Assembly: GCF_003003255.1 (NCBI RefSeq)
Contig: NZ_PVTD01000009.1
Location: 1-64,000 of the forward strand
Direction of reading: 5' to 3'
DNA length: 64,000 nt
Source of the DNA: Aliiruegeria haliotis
GTDB taxonomy: Bacteria; Pseudomonadota; Alphaproteobacteria; Rhodobacterales; Rhodobacteraceae
Shown: positions 18,161-25,769 of the stretch, in pieces
Position numbering within the stretch: position 1 is the stretch's first letter
Layout: each line of letters starts with the position of its first letter
The notes under the pieces: model-generated
Told to the model about the DNA's origin: nothing
Seen by the model: only the letters and a program-made list of their open reading frames with translations
Databases searched by the model: none
Position numbers and translations under genes: made by a program

Positions 18161-18832
18161 ATGGCACGGGAACTCAACTCCGGGCGCAAGGGCGCGGCAC
18201 AGGGCACGGCAAAGCAGGTGGTGGTGTTCGTTCACGGCTACGGTGCCGATGGCAATGACCTGCTCGGCCTTGCCGATCCGCTGATGCCGCATCTGCCCGA
18301 CACCGCCTTCTATGCGCCGGACGCTCCTGAACGCTGTACCGGCAACCCGATGGGATACCAGTGGTTCCCGATCCCTTGGCTCGACGGATCCTCCGAAACG
18401 GCTGCACGGGAGGGCATGGCCGCCTCCGTCGAGGATCTGAACGCCTTTCTGGACAAGGTGCTTGCGGACGAGGGGCTGACCCCCGACCGCCTGATGCTGG
18501 TGGGGTTCAGCCAGGGCACGATGATGAGCCTTCATATCGCGCCGCGCCGCTCCGAACCATTTGCCGGTGTTGTCGGGTTCTCCGGTCGGTTGGTCGAGCC
18601 GGAGAGCCTTGCGACCGAGGCACGGGTCAAGCCGCCGGTCCTGCTGCTGCACGGCGATCAGGACGACGTGGTGCCGTTCGCCTCGCTGAAAGAGGCAGCC
18701 GACACGCTGGTCGCCGCAGAATTCGAGACCTACGCTTTCGTGATGAAGGGAACCGGACACGGGATCGCGCCCGATGGGTTGGGTCAAGCCGTGGGCTTCA
18801 TGCGGATGAAGCTGGGGCTGGAGCCGGGCTGA
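18161..18832 (+). CDS. Alpha/beta-hydrolase carboxylesterase
   Basis: A soluble 223-residue esterase of the phospholipase/carboxylesterase (YpfH/EstB) family. The oxyanion region is VHGYGADGND, the nucleophile S117 lies in GFSQG, the acid is D168 or D169 in GDQDDVVP, and the base is H200. The full triad indicates activity on short acyl esters or thioesters. No secretion signal is seen. It lies 134 bases after the glycosylase gene on the same strand. Confidence 0.88.
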   Translation: MARELNSGRKGAAQGTAKQVVVFVHGYGADGNDLLGLADPLMPHLPDTAFYAPDAPERCTGNPMGYQWFPIPWLDGSSETAAREGMAASVEDLNAFLDKVLADEGLTPDRLMLVGFSQGTMMSLHIAPRRSEPFAGVVGFSGRLVEPESLATEARVKPPVLLLHGDQDDVVPFASLKEAADTLVAAEFETYAFVMKGTGHGIAPDGLGQAVGFMRMKLGLEPG

Positions 18833-19130
18833 ATCGTTCGGGTCGTCGGGGGCCGCGCGGGCGGGCCACGACCCTTGCGGGGCGCGTCGGATTTGCCGGG
18901 CATTCCATGTCGTTGGTCGCACCGCGTCGGCGTTCCATGTCACGACAGAGGAATGCAGGGCGATGCGCGACGAGCGCCAGACCGCCCCGCCGATACGGTT
19001 GCGCAGAGACCCCACAATGCCGGTTCGTGTTGCCAAATCTGCCATTCACCGGCACATCCCGGCGCCGCCGGCCACGTGGCGGTATCGCGCCCGGTTTGGC
19101 CATGCGGCAATTCCTACCTTATGACGGGGG
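18833..19130. other. Intergenic, no gene seen
   Basis: About 300 bases after the esterase gene. No intrinsic terminator with a T run or RNA gene was recognised. The following promoter-like element suggests a new transcription unit begins at its right edge. Confidence 0.4.
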
Positions 19131-19158
19131 TTGTCAGGCGGAAAACGCCACATATAGT
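19131..19158 (+). promoter_or_regulatory. Likely sigma-70-type promoter
   Basis: TTGTCA at 19131-19136 and TATAGT at 19153-19158 with a 16-base spacer. It is one of the better -35/-10 pairs in the window and would start transcription near 19165, about 300 bases before the HNH gene. Confidence 0.55.
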
Positions 19159-19171
19159 TGGTCGTAAGTTG

Positions 19172-19216
19172 GGGCGGGGCGTCCCGCCCTGAACCGGAGA
19201 CCGGGCCGTCAGGGCG
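19172..19216 (+). promoter_or_regulatory. Mutually exclusive hairpins in a leader RNA
   Basis: Arm pair A is GGGCGGG (19172-19178) with CCCGCCC (19183-19189). Arm pair B is CGCCCTGA (19185-19192) with TCAGGGCG (19209-19216). The two use overlapping bases and cannot form together. With a promoter upstream and a terminator downstream, the layout resembles an attenuator or riboswitch, but no known class was recognised. Confidence 0.4.
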
Positions 19217-19232
19217 AGAGCGGAGTCGCAAC

Positions 19233-19469
19233 ATGAATGAACCTACCAGATCAGTCAGCGCGAACCGGGCCGCAGGCCTTGGTCAGCCGCTGGCATCGGG
19301 TCTGCGCAAGACGATGAGGCCGATCAGTGCCACCACCGATCGGGATGCCCCGCGGTTGACTTATCGTAGCCGCCACGAGCACCCGATCTTCCCTGTCGCG
19401 CCCCGGCGCCCCAAAGCCCTCGCCCGTGTCGAGGGCTTTTTCGTTTCTGCTGAAAGGGGGCGGGCATGA
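19233..19469 (+). CDS. Possible 78-residue leader peptide (uncertain)
   Basis: An ATG at 19233 with GGAG about 7 bases upstream opens a 78-codon frame. It reads through the terminator at 19413-19441 and ends 4 bases into the HNH gene. The product is Arg-rich and matches no family I know. It may be translated as a coupling or attenuation peptide, or may be a chance frame. Low confidence. Confidence 0.25.
   Translation: MNEPTRSVSANRAAGLGQPLASGLRKTMRPISATTDRDAPRLTYRSRHEHPIFPVAPRRPKALARVEGFFVSAERGRA
19413..19441 (+). terminator. Strong intrinsic terminator upstream of the HNH gene
   Basis: A perfect 10-bp stem, AAAGCCCTCG (19413-19422) with CGAGGGCTTT (19430-19439), a 7-base loop, and a run of five T ending at 19441. 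It sits 24 bases before the HNH start codon and after the promoter at 19131, so it either ends a small RNA or attenuates the HNH gene. Confidence 0.85.
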
Positions 19470-20047
19470 CCGCCGGGCTCGAAAGCCACCGGACCTTGGT
19501 GCTGAATGCGGATATGCGTCCGCTCAGCTGGGCGCCCTTGTCGGTCTGGAACTGGCAGGATGCGCTGGTCGCAGTGCTGCAGGAACGCGTCATCCAGGTC
19601 AAAGCCTACGAAGGGGTGCAGGTGCATTCCGCCCACGACGCCTTCGAGATCCCCGCCGTGGTCGCGCTCAAAACCTTCCGGCGTCGCAAGGCGGTGTCCT
19701 TCACCCGCTACCACCTGTTTTTGCGCGACGAGTTTCGCTGCCAGTATTGTGGCGACACGTTCCGCGCCAAGGACCTCACCTTCGACCACATCGTTCCACG
19801 TTCGCGGGGCGGGGGCTCCAGCTGGAGCAATATCGTCGCTTGCTGTGCGCGGGACAACCGACGCAAGGGCAACAAGTCCCTGCGAGAGGCGGGGATGAAG
19901 CTGCTTCGCAAACCCTTCGAACCGGTTCCCGAACAGCTTGACGCGATAGCGCGCCGCATGCCCGGCGTGAAGGCCGAGCTGCATCAGAGCTGGATGGACT
20001 TCCTGTACTGGGACACGCAGCTCGAACAGGAAGACCTCGCACACTGA
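19466..20047 (+). CDS. HNH endonuclease family protein
   Basis: A 193-residue HNH protein of the type found as a core gene in many alphaproteobacteria. A CxxC zinc pair (CQYCGDTF, about 92-99) precedes the HNH core FDHIVPRSRGGG and SNIVACC. The product probably nicks or cuts nucleic acid, but the cellular role of this group is unclear. An AAAGGGGG ribosome site lies between the terminator and the ATG. No restriction methylase or phage gene is nearby, so a restriction role is not supported. Confidence 0.85.
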   Translation: MTAGLESHRTLVLNADMRPLSWAPLSVWNWQDALVAVLQERVIQVKAYEGVQVHSAHDAFEIPAVVALKTFRRRKAVSFTRYHLFLRDEFRCQYCGDTFRAKDLTFDHIVPRSRGGGSSWSNIVACCARDNRRKGNKSLREAGMKLLRKPFEPVPEQLDAIARRMPGVKAELHQSWMDFLYWDTQLEQEDLAH

Positions 20048-20320
20048 CGCGCCGGCGAGCTGCCGCGGCGCGGCACCGGGCGGTGCCGAGGATGCAATTG
20101 TTTCAGAAATGTGACTGGCAGCTGCCGGTGGTGTTGCCGCGCGCAAACCGTTGGATTCCCGTGGCGTGTTCGACCCGCCGAAAGGTCCACGCCGAGTGAG
20201 TCGCTGGATTCCTGAAATACTTTTCAATTGATTGCAAAATACTTTTCAAAGCGTCTTGAGTACCGCGTTTGCGGTACATATGTGACGGTTTGCAAGGAAA
20301 TTGATGGCACGGAGGACACG
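20048..20320 (+). promoter_or_regulatory. A+T-rich upstream region with direct repeats and hairpin
   Basis: Two exact 13-base direct repeats AAATACTTTTCAA lie at 20215-20227 and 20237-20249, 22 bases apart (about two helical turns). They are followed by a perfect stem GTACCGC/GCGGTAC with a 4-base loop (20260-20277). The A+T richness stands out against the flanks. It looks like an operator array or promoter region for the small gene at 20321. Confidence 0.5.
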
Positions 20321-20566
20321 GTGCGCTGGACAAGGATTTCTGATCGGGACGGAACTGCATGGATCTATGGAGCCCGGGACGTGCGTTGCATGGCCATGGT
20401 TCGAGAGACCGGCAAAGGCCACCAGGTGGAGTTCTACGAGGGAAAGTCAGAGCCCCCCGTCGGACGGATCCTCGGTGTCTTCCCGCATCTGAAACAGGCC
20501 CGGGGCGTTGCGAGCCGCGAAGTGCGCAGAAGAGTCCATGACCTGAGAGACTGGGCGATCATCTGA
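20321..20566 (+). CDS. Small hypothetical protein (81 residues)
   Basis: No family recognised. The frame is open from further upstream, but the start is placed at GTG 20321 because GGAGG lies 5 bases before it and the upstream part would overlap the repeat array. The product is charged, about 81 residues, with no membrane segment. It begins RWTRISDRDGTAWIYG and ends in a basic helix and RDWAII. It lies 80 bases before a LuxR-type regulator on the same strand. It might be a small regulatory or stress protein. Confidence 0.45.
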   Translation: MRWTRISDRDGTAWIYGARDVRCMAMVRETGKGHQVEFYEGKSEPPVGRILGVFPHLKQARGVASREVRRRVHDLRDWAII

Positions 20567-20646
20567 CGGTTTTCGATTGCATAGAAACCAATGCGCGGGG
20601 CCGGTGCGGCTGACCCCATGCTTCCGTTTTTCCGGAAGGAATTGAG

Positions 20647-21102
20647 ATGAGTGATCTGCAATGCTGCCCGCGAGACGTGCTGAACGATCTCCATATCGCG
20701 CTGTCCGCGGTTGATCTGGATCGCTGGTCCGCGCTGGAGGCGGGGCTCACCCCGGCGGATGCCATGGCGCTGCGCCACGATATCTCGGCCTTGCGCCGAG
20801 CGCGGTGCAGGGTGGATGAAGCCATGGCCGAGGCCGACGCACCGCCTGTCGTCCTGTGCTATGCCGATGACGGGCTGGCGATCCCGCAGGATCTCAGCCC
20901 CCGGCAGATGGAGGTCCTGATCTGGATCGCGCGCGGAAAGTCCAATGACGTGATCGCCCGGATCCTGGGAATTTCCCGACATACGGTCGACACCCACGTG
21001 CGGCGGATCTTTGAGAAATTCGGCACCTGCGACCGAACCGTCGCGGCGGTGCGCGCCGTGGCTGCCGGGTTGGTCTGCGTGGAGATCTCCGCGGCGGCCT
21101 GA
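20647..21102 (+). CDS. LuxR-family HTH transcription regulator
   Basis: A 151-residue regulator. Residues 83-145 form a GerE-type helix-turn-helix (LSPRQMEVLIWIARGKSN, then ISRHTVDTHVRRIFEKF). The N-terminal 80 residues are too short and do not resemble an autoinducer-binding or receiver domain, so the signal is unknown. A small hairpin CTTCCG/CGGAAG precedes and partly includes the AAGGAAT ribosome site, which could limit translation. It ends 4 bases from the convergent TetR gene. Confidence 0.85.
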   Translation: MSDLQCCPRDVLNDLHIALSAVDLDRWSALEAGLTPADAMALRHDISALRRARCRVDEAMAEADAPPVVLCYADDGLAIPQDLSPRQMEVLIWIARGKSNDVIARILGISRHTVDTHVRRIFEKFGTCDRTVAAVRAVAAGLVCVEISAAA

Positions 21103-21106
21103 CCCG

Positions 21107-21724
21107 CTAGAAGCCGTGCCTTGCCCGGAACCGTTCGAATTCGCGCGTGTCCGGCCGTTGGCCCGTATAGACTTCGACAAAGGCCGGCATGCGAGAGAGG
21201 CGCTGTTCCATCGTCTCGTCGACACGCATCGAAATGTAGCCCACCTGGGTGTAGATCACCGTCATGGCGCGCACGCGGGCCTCTTCGTCCGAATAGCCGA
21301 ATCTCCGAAACATCGACGCCACGGCCCGCCGCCGTCGCAGGTCGGAGGCGTCCAGCCGCAGCTGGAGGTCAGGATCCTTGCGCGCCCAGTTCCGGATGGC
21401 GAGGTCGAGCCGCGCGTCGAACAGATCCGGTTCGACCCAGCAGTCAAAGAGGTTGAACATCGCCTCGCAGATGGTTTCGGCATAGGCTTCGCATCGGCCG
21501 ACGAGGTTGCCGGTGTTGCGCTGCTCCCAGCGGCGCACCATAGCCTCAAGCAATGCCTCGCGATCCTTGAAATGCCAATAGAATCCCGTGCGGGAGAGGC
21601 CGAGCGCCTTTGCCAGCGGCATCACTTTCACCGCGTCCACGCCCTCCTTCGTCAGGATGCGGTAGGCAGCCTCCAGCCAGAGGTCCTCGGTGCCACCTTG
21701 GCGGGAGGGGACGGCTTGGTTCAT
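21107..21724 (-). CDS. TetR-family transcription regulator
   Basis: A 205-residue regulator with an N-terminal TetR helix-turn-helix (about 13-60; ALGLSRTGFYWHFKDREALLEAM) and an all-helical ligand domain. It is divergent from the MttB-like gene across 141 bases that contain a perfect 12-bp palindrome on a -35-like box. It therefore probably represses the methyltransferase/oxidoreductase pair and perhaps itself. The ligand would be the methylated amine substrate or a product (inference). Confidence 0.88.
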   Translation of the reverse strand: MNQAVPSRQGGTEDLWLEAAYRILTKEGVDAVKVMPLAKALGLSRTGFYWHFKDREALLEAMVRRWEQRNTGNLVGRCEAYAETICEAMFNLFDCWVEPDLFDARLDLAIRNWARKDPDLQLRLDASDLRRRRAVASMFRRFGYSDEEARVRAMTVIYTQVGYISMRVDETMEQRLSRMPAFVEVYTGQRPDTREFERFRARHGF

Positions 21725-21764
21725 GTCGTTTTCCTACCATTCCCTGACATGAGTGACAACAAAC

Positions 21765-21782
21765 TTGACACATGTGTCGAGT
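21765..21782 (+). promoter_or_regulatory. Probable TetR operator over a -35 box
   Basis: GACACATGTGTC (21768-21779) is a perfect 12-bp palindrome, and the match continues outward to CT...AG with one mismatch. It overlaps TTGACA (21766-21771), a consensus -35. Two further TGACA half-sites lie just upstream (21746, 21755). Binding here would block the promoter of the MttB-like gene. Confidence 0.6.
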
Positions 21783-21865
21783 CCGTGTGGAAATCGTCGG
21801 GAAAACACGATTCCCACCACGACCCGCAGAACCCATTTCGGCCTGCGGCCACCGGGGAGATCCAG

Positions 21866-23434
21866 ATGACACCAGCCGCCGCCCCGATGATCCGGCGCTC
21901 GTCCCGCCGCGGTTCGCGTCGCAGGCAGGCGGGCGGTCCTGGTCCCAATGCGCATCTGTGCGTGCCGTATATCGCCCGGGGGATCCCGACATACGATATC
22001 CTGAGCGAGGAGAGCCTCGACCGCATCGAGACCACAGCCGAACGGATCCTGGCCGAAATCGGCGTCGAGTTCAGGGACGACCCCGAGACCGTCGCGCTGT
22101 TCCGGGCGGCAGGCGGCACGGTCACGCCGCTGACGGAGGCATCGTGGAACATCCGGTTTCCGGCAGGCATGATCCGGGAGATTCTGCGCACAGCCCCGGA
22201 GCGTTTCACGCAACTTGCCCGGAACCCGGCCAATTCCGTGGAGATCGGTGGGGATTCCATCGTTTTCGCGCCCTCCTACGGCTCTCCCTTCGTGATGGAC
22301 CTCGACCGGGGGCGCCGCTACGGAACGCTGGAGGATTTCGAGAACCTGGTGAAGCTCGGCCAGTCCTCGCAATGGTTGCACCATTCCGGCGGCACAATCT
22401 GCGAACCCACCGATGTTCCGGTCAACAAGCGCCATCTGGACATGGTCTATGCCCACATCCGCTACTCCGACCGGGCCTTCCTCGGGTCGATCACCGCACC
22501 GGAACGCGCCGAGGACAGCATCGAGATGTGCCGCATCCTTTTCGGGGCCGACGTGGTGGAGCAGAACTGCGTCGTCATGGGCAATTTCAACTCCACGTCG
22601 CCCTTGGTCTGGGACGGCGTGTCGACGCGTGGCATCCGGGCCTATGCGGCGGCAGGGCAGGGGTCCATTCATCTGCCTTTCCTGCTGGGCGGCGCGGTCT
22701 CGCCGCTGACACCCGCCGGAACGGTGGCGCAGGCGCTGGCGGAAAGCGCGGTAGGATGCGCCCTGACGCAACTCGTCCGGCCGGGCGCACCGGCGGTGCT
22801 GGCCGGTTTCATCGCGTCGATGGCCATGCGGTCCGGCTCGCCGACCTTCGGCACACCGGAGCCGGCGCTGGCCTCCCTCGCGCTTGGCCAGATCGCGCGT
22901 CGCTGGAAGCTGCCGCTGCGCTGCGCCGGGAACTTCAGCACCTCGAAACTGCCCGATGCGCAGGCCATGCAACAAAGCATGATGTCGATGATGTCGGCAG
23001 TGCAGTGCGGCGCGAACTACGTGCTGCATTCCGCCGGGTTCCTCGACGGATTGCTGTCCATGTCCTATGAGAAATTCGTCCTCGATACAGATCTTTGCGG
23101 GATGCTGCACGGCTATCTCAGGGGCATGGACGTGAGCGAGGATGCTCTCGGCTTCGATGCTCTCGCCGAACTGGGCCCCGGTCAGCACCTGTTTTCCACC
23201 GCGCACACGATGCGGCACTACAAGACGGCCTATTACGACAGCGAGCTGGACGACAACCAGCCTTGGGAAACCTGGTCGGAGCAAGGCGCGGCCGACAGCA
23301 TGACTCGCGCCAACGCCCGCTGGAAGGATCTGCTCGCCGCGTACGAGCCACCCGCGATCGACCCCGCAACGGATGACGCGCTGCGCGCGTTCATCGCTCG
23401 CAAGAAAGCCTCGATGGCCGACGCCTGGTACTGA
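21866..23434 (+). CDS. MttB-superfamily methyltransferase, non-pyrrolysine type
   Basis: A 522-residue protein of the trimethylamine methyltransferase superfamily (COG5598). Members move a methyl group from a quaternary or tertiary amine to a corrinoid protein. No in-frame amber codon is present, so this is a non-pyrrolysine member, as in the glycine betaine methyltransferase MtgB. The N-terminal 30 residues are Arg-rich and poorly conserved. The start at ATG 21866 follows GGGGAG. It is probably under the divergent TetR regulator and followed 47 bases later by an FMN/FAD oxidoreductase gene. No corrinoid protein gene is adjacent; one lies at about 52 kb. Confidence 0.85.
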   Translation: MTPAAAPMIRRSSRRGSRRRQAGGPGPNAHLCVPYIARGIPTYDILSEESLDRIETTAERILAEIGVEFRDDPETVALFRAAGGTVTPLTEASWNIRFPAGMIREILRTAPERFTQLARNPANSVEIGGDSIVFAPSYGSPFVMDLDRGRRYGTLEDFENLVKLGQSSQWLHHSGGTICEPTDVPVNKRHLDMVYAHIRYSDRAFLGSITAPERAEDSIEMCRILFGADVVEQNCVVMGNFNSTSPLVWDGVSTRGIRAYAAAGQGSIHLPFLLGGAVSPLTPAGTVAQALAESAVGCALTQLVRPGAPAVLAGFIASMAMRSGSPTFGTPEPALASLALGQIARRWKLPLRCAGNFSTSKLPDAQAMQQSMMSMMSAVQCGANYVLHSAGFLDGLLSMSYEKFVLDTDLCGMLHGYLRGMDVSEDALGFDALAELGPGQHLFSTAHTMRHYKTAYYDSELDDNQPWETWSEQGAADSMTRANARWKDLLAAYEPPAIDPATDDALRAFIARKKASMADAWY

Positions 23435-23481
23435 AATCGCGCTGACACTGCCCCTCGGGGCCAACCGCCAGAAAGACCGAG

Positions 23482-25527
23482 ATGTCGAACGATCCGCTCC
23501 TGCAACCCTACCAGCTCAAGCACCTGACCCTGCGCAACCGGATCATGACCACGAGCCACGAGCCGGCTTATACCGAAGACGGAATGCCAAAGGACCGTTA
23601 CCGCGCCTACCACGAGGCGCGGGCAAGGGGCGGCGTGGCGCTGGCAATGACGGCCGGGTCGGCGGTGGTATCCCGCGACAGCCCGCCCGCGTTCAATAAC
23701 ATCCTGGCCTACAAGGACGAGGTGGTTCCGTGGATCCGGTGCCTGACAGATGCGTTACACGCGCATGGCTGCGCGGCAATGATCCAGCTCACCCACCTTG
23801 GTCGGCGAACAGGGTGGTCCAGAGGGGACTGGTTGCCCTCCATCGCGCCGGGGCCGCACTACGAACCGGCACACAAGTTCTTTCCCAAGGTGATGGAAGA
23901 CTGGGATATCGCGCGGGTCGTCGCGGACTTCGCCGATGCCGCGGCGCGGATGCAGGACGGCGGCATGGACGGGATCGAACTGGAGGCCTACGGCCACCTG
24001 ATCGACAATTTCTGGTCGCCGCTGACCAACACGCTCGACGGGCCATACGGCCCGCAAACGCTGGAAAGCCGGATGAAATTCAGCTTGGAAGTCATTGATG
24101 CCATTCGTAAACGCGTGGGTGACGATTTCATCGTCGGCGTTCGTTTCGAGGCCGACGAGGCGGCGGAGGGCGGGATCGATCCGCAGATGGGGCTCGCGAT
24201 GGCGCGGCGGCTGCATGCCAGTGGGCAGGTCGACTTCCTGAACATCGTGCGCGGGCGCATTCACACCGATGCCGCGCTGACGGACGTGATTCCGGTACAG
24301 GGCATGCGCAACGCGCCGCATCTCGAATTCGCGGGCATGGTCCGGGAGGCGGTGGACCTGCCGATCTTCCACGCCGCAAAGATCCCGGACGTGGCCACAG
24401 CCCGGCACGCGGTGTCCGCCGGGCTGCTGGACATGGTGGGCATGACCCGCGCCCACATCGCCGATCCGTTCATCGTGCGAAAGATCGTGCAAGGACGCGA
24501 GGACGACATCCGGCCCTGTGTCGGTGCGAACTACTGTCTGGACAGGATCTATCAGGGGGGAGAGGCGCTCTGCATGCACAATGCCGCCACCGGGCGGGAA
24601 CTGAGCATGCCGCAGGAGATCCCACCGGCCGCCGTACGCAAAAAGGTCGTGATCGTGGGCGCGGGCCCCGGCGGGTTGGAGGCCGCGCGTGTTGCGGCGG
24701 AACGGGGGCACGAAGTCGTTGTCTTCGAAGCCGCGCCCGAACCCGGAGGCCAGGTACGTCTGACAGCGCGGCGCGAACGCCGGCGGGAGATGATCTCCAT
24801 CATCGATTGGCGCATGGCGCAATGCACGGCGCGTGATGTTCGGTTTCACTTCAATACATGGGCGGAACCGTCTGATGTAGATAGTGAAAATCCGGATATT
24901 GTCTTCGTCGCGACCGGTGGATTGCCCAATACCGAGCTTTTCGAGGAGCGTGGTTCGAACGATCTTCTCACCACGACGTGGGATATCCTGTCAGGCGATG
25001 TGGCGCCGGCGCGGTCGGTACTCGTCTATGACGAATCCGGCGACCATCCGGGGCTGATGGCGGCGCAGGTCGCTGCCGATGCCGGTGCGGAGGTGGAGAT
25101 CATGTCGCCAGATCGCTCGATTGCACCCGATGTCATGGGCATGAACCTCGTGCCCTACATGCGCGCTCTGCAAGACAAAGCCGTGACCTTCACCGTGGCG
25201 CGACGGCTTCTGGCCGTGGCGCGGGACGGGAATCGGCTGAAAGTCACTATCGGTACGGATTACAGTGATTTACGGGCTGTATCGCATGTGGATCAGGTCA
25301 TCGTGAACTACGGAACCCGCCCTCTGGACGAGCTCTATTTCACGCTGCGGCCGGGGTCTGTGAACCTCGGCGAGGTTGACCACGATGCGCTGGTCGAGGG
25401 ACGGCCCCAGCAGGTCGTGCGCAACCCCGATGGCAGATTTCGCCTGTTCCGGATCGGCGATGCCGTGTCACCGCGGAACACTCATGCGGCGATATACGAT
25501 GCCCTGCGGTTGGCGAAGGACATCTGA
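23482..25527 (+). CDS. FMN/Fe-S/FAD-type amine dehydrogenase (TMADH/DgcA-like)
   Basis: A 681-residue enzyme with the trimethylamine dehydrogenase layout: an N-terminal FMN-binding old-yellow-enzyme barrel (1-340), an iron-sulfur linker, then a FAD/NAD(P)-binding half starting VVIVGAGPGGLEAARVA (about 388). Relatives demethylate dimethylglycine, N-methylproline or trimethylamine. The cluster region has C346, C352 and C364, but the usual second Cys is Ala (A349). It probably works with the MttB-like protein on the same methylated amine, and the methyl product would enter folate C1 metabolism. The substrate is not known. Confidence 0.82.
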   Translation: MSNDPLLQPYQLKHLTLRNRIMTTSHEPAYTEDGMPKDRYRAYHEARARGGVALAMTAGSAVVSRDSPPAFNNILAYKDEVVPWIRCLTDALHAHGCAAMIQLTHLGRRTGWSRGDWLPSIAPGPHYEPAHKFFPKVMEDWDIARVVADFADAAARMQDGGMDGIELEAYGHLIDNFWSPLTNTLDGPYGPQTLESRMKFSLEVIDAIRKRVGDDFIVGVRFEADEAAEGGIDPQMGLAMARRLHASGQVDFLNIVRGRIHTDAALTDVIPVQGMRNAPHLEFAGMVREAVDLPIFHAAKIPDVATARHAVSAGLLDMVGMTRAHIADPFIVRKIVQGREDDIRPCVGANYCLDRIYQGGEALCMHNAATGRELSMPQEIPPAAVRKKVVIVGAGPGGLEAARVAAERGHEVVVFEAAPEPGGQVRLTARRERRREMISIIDWRMAQCTARDVRFHFNTWAEPSDVDSENPDIVFVATGGLPNTELFEERGSNDLLTTTWDILSGDVAPARSVLVYDESGDHPGLMAAQVAADAGAEVEIMSPDRSIAPDVMGMNLVPYMRALQDKAVTFTVARRLLAVARDGNRLKVTIGTDYSDLRAVSHVDQVIVNYGTRPLDELYFTLRPGSVNLGEVDHDALVEGRPQQVVRNPDGRFRLFRIGDAVSPRNTHAAIYDALRLAKDI

Positions 25528-25769
25528 CGCGCAGGATCGGGGCGTCTTCGGCCCGGAGGCGCGGCGTGTTGATTGTACGCCGGGAGGAAACCATTGCATC
25601 CAGCGCAGGGCATCGTTCGGACGTGGCTTCATGGGGCCCGCGCAGCCGACCGGCGCGGCAAGATGCGGCGTGGCACATGTGCCCCCGGGCAGCAGGTCGC
25701 GCCGCTGAGTGAGATTTGAGCACGAGTGCGAGCATCTCCACGCGTCAGGCTGTGCCGGAACAGGTCGCC
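25528..25769. other. Intergenic between convergent genes
   Basis: About 240 bases between the oxidoreductase gene and the 3' end of cysG. No T-run terminator was recognised. The minus strand just beyond the cysG stop may hold eroded remains of the missing methyltransferase end, but no confident match was found by eye. Confidence 0.3.

Noticed and set aside
19466-20047. HNH gene as part of a restriction or phage system
   Set aside because: No methylase, specificity or phage gene is adjacent, and the protein looks like a chromosomal core type.
21866-23434. Pyrrolysine-containing trimethylamine methyltransferase
   Set aside because: There is no in-frame amber codon, and no pyrrolysine genes are in the window.
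25528-25769. A frameshifted continuation of the CysG methyltransferase domain beyond its stop
   Set aside because: The minus-strand translation past the stop shows only a weak LTRGDAR-like string; not enough to call a frameshift by eye.
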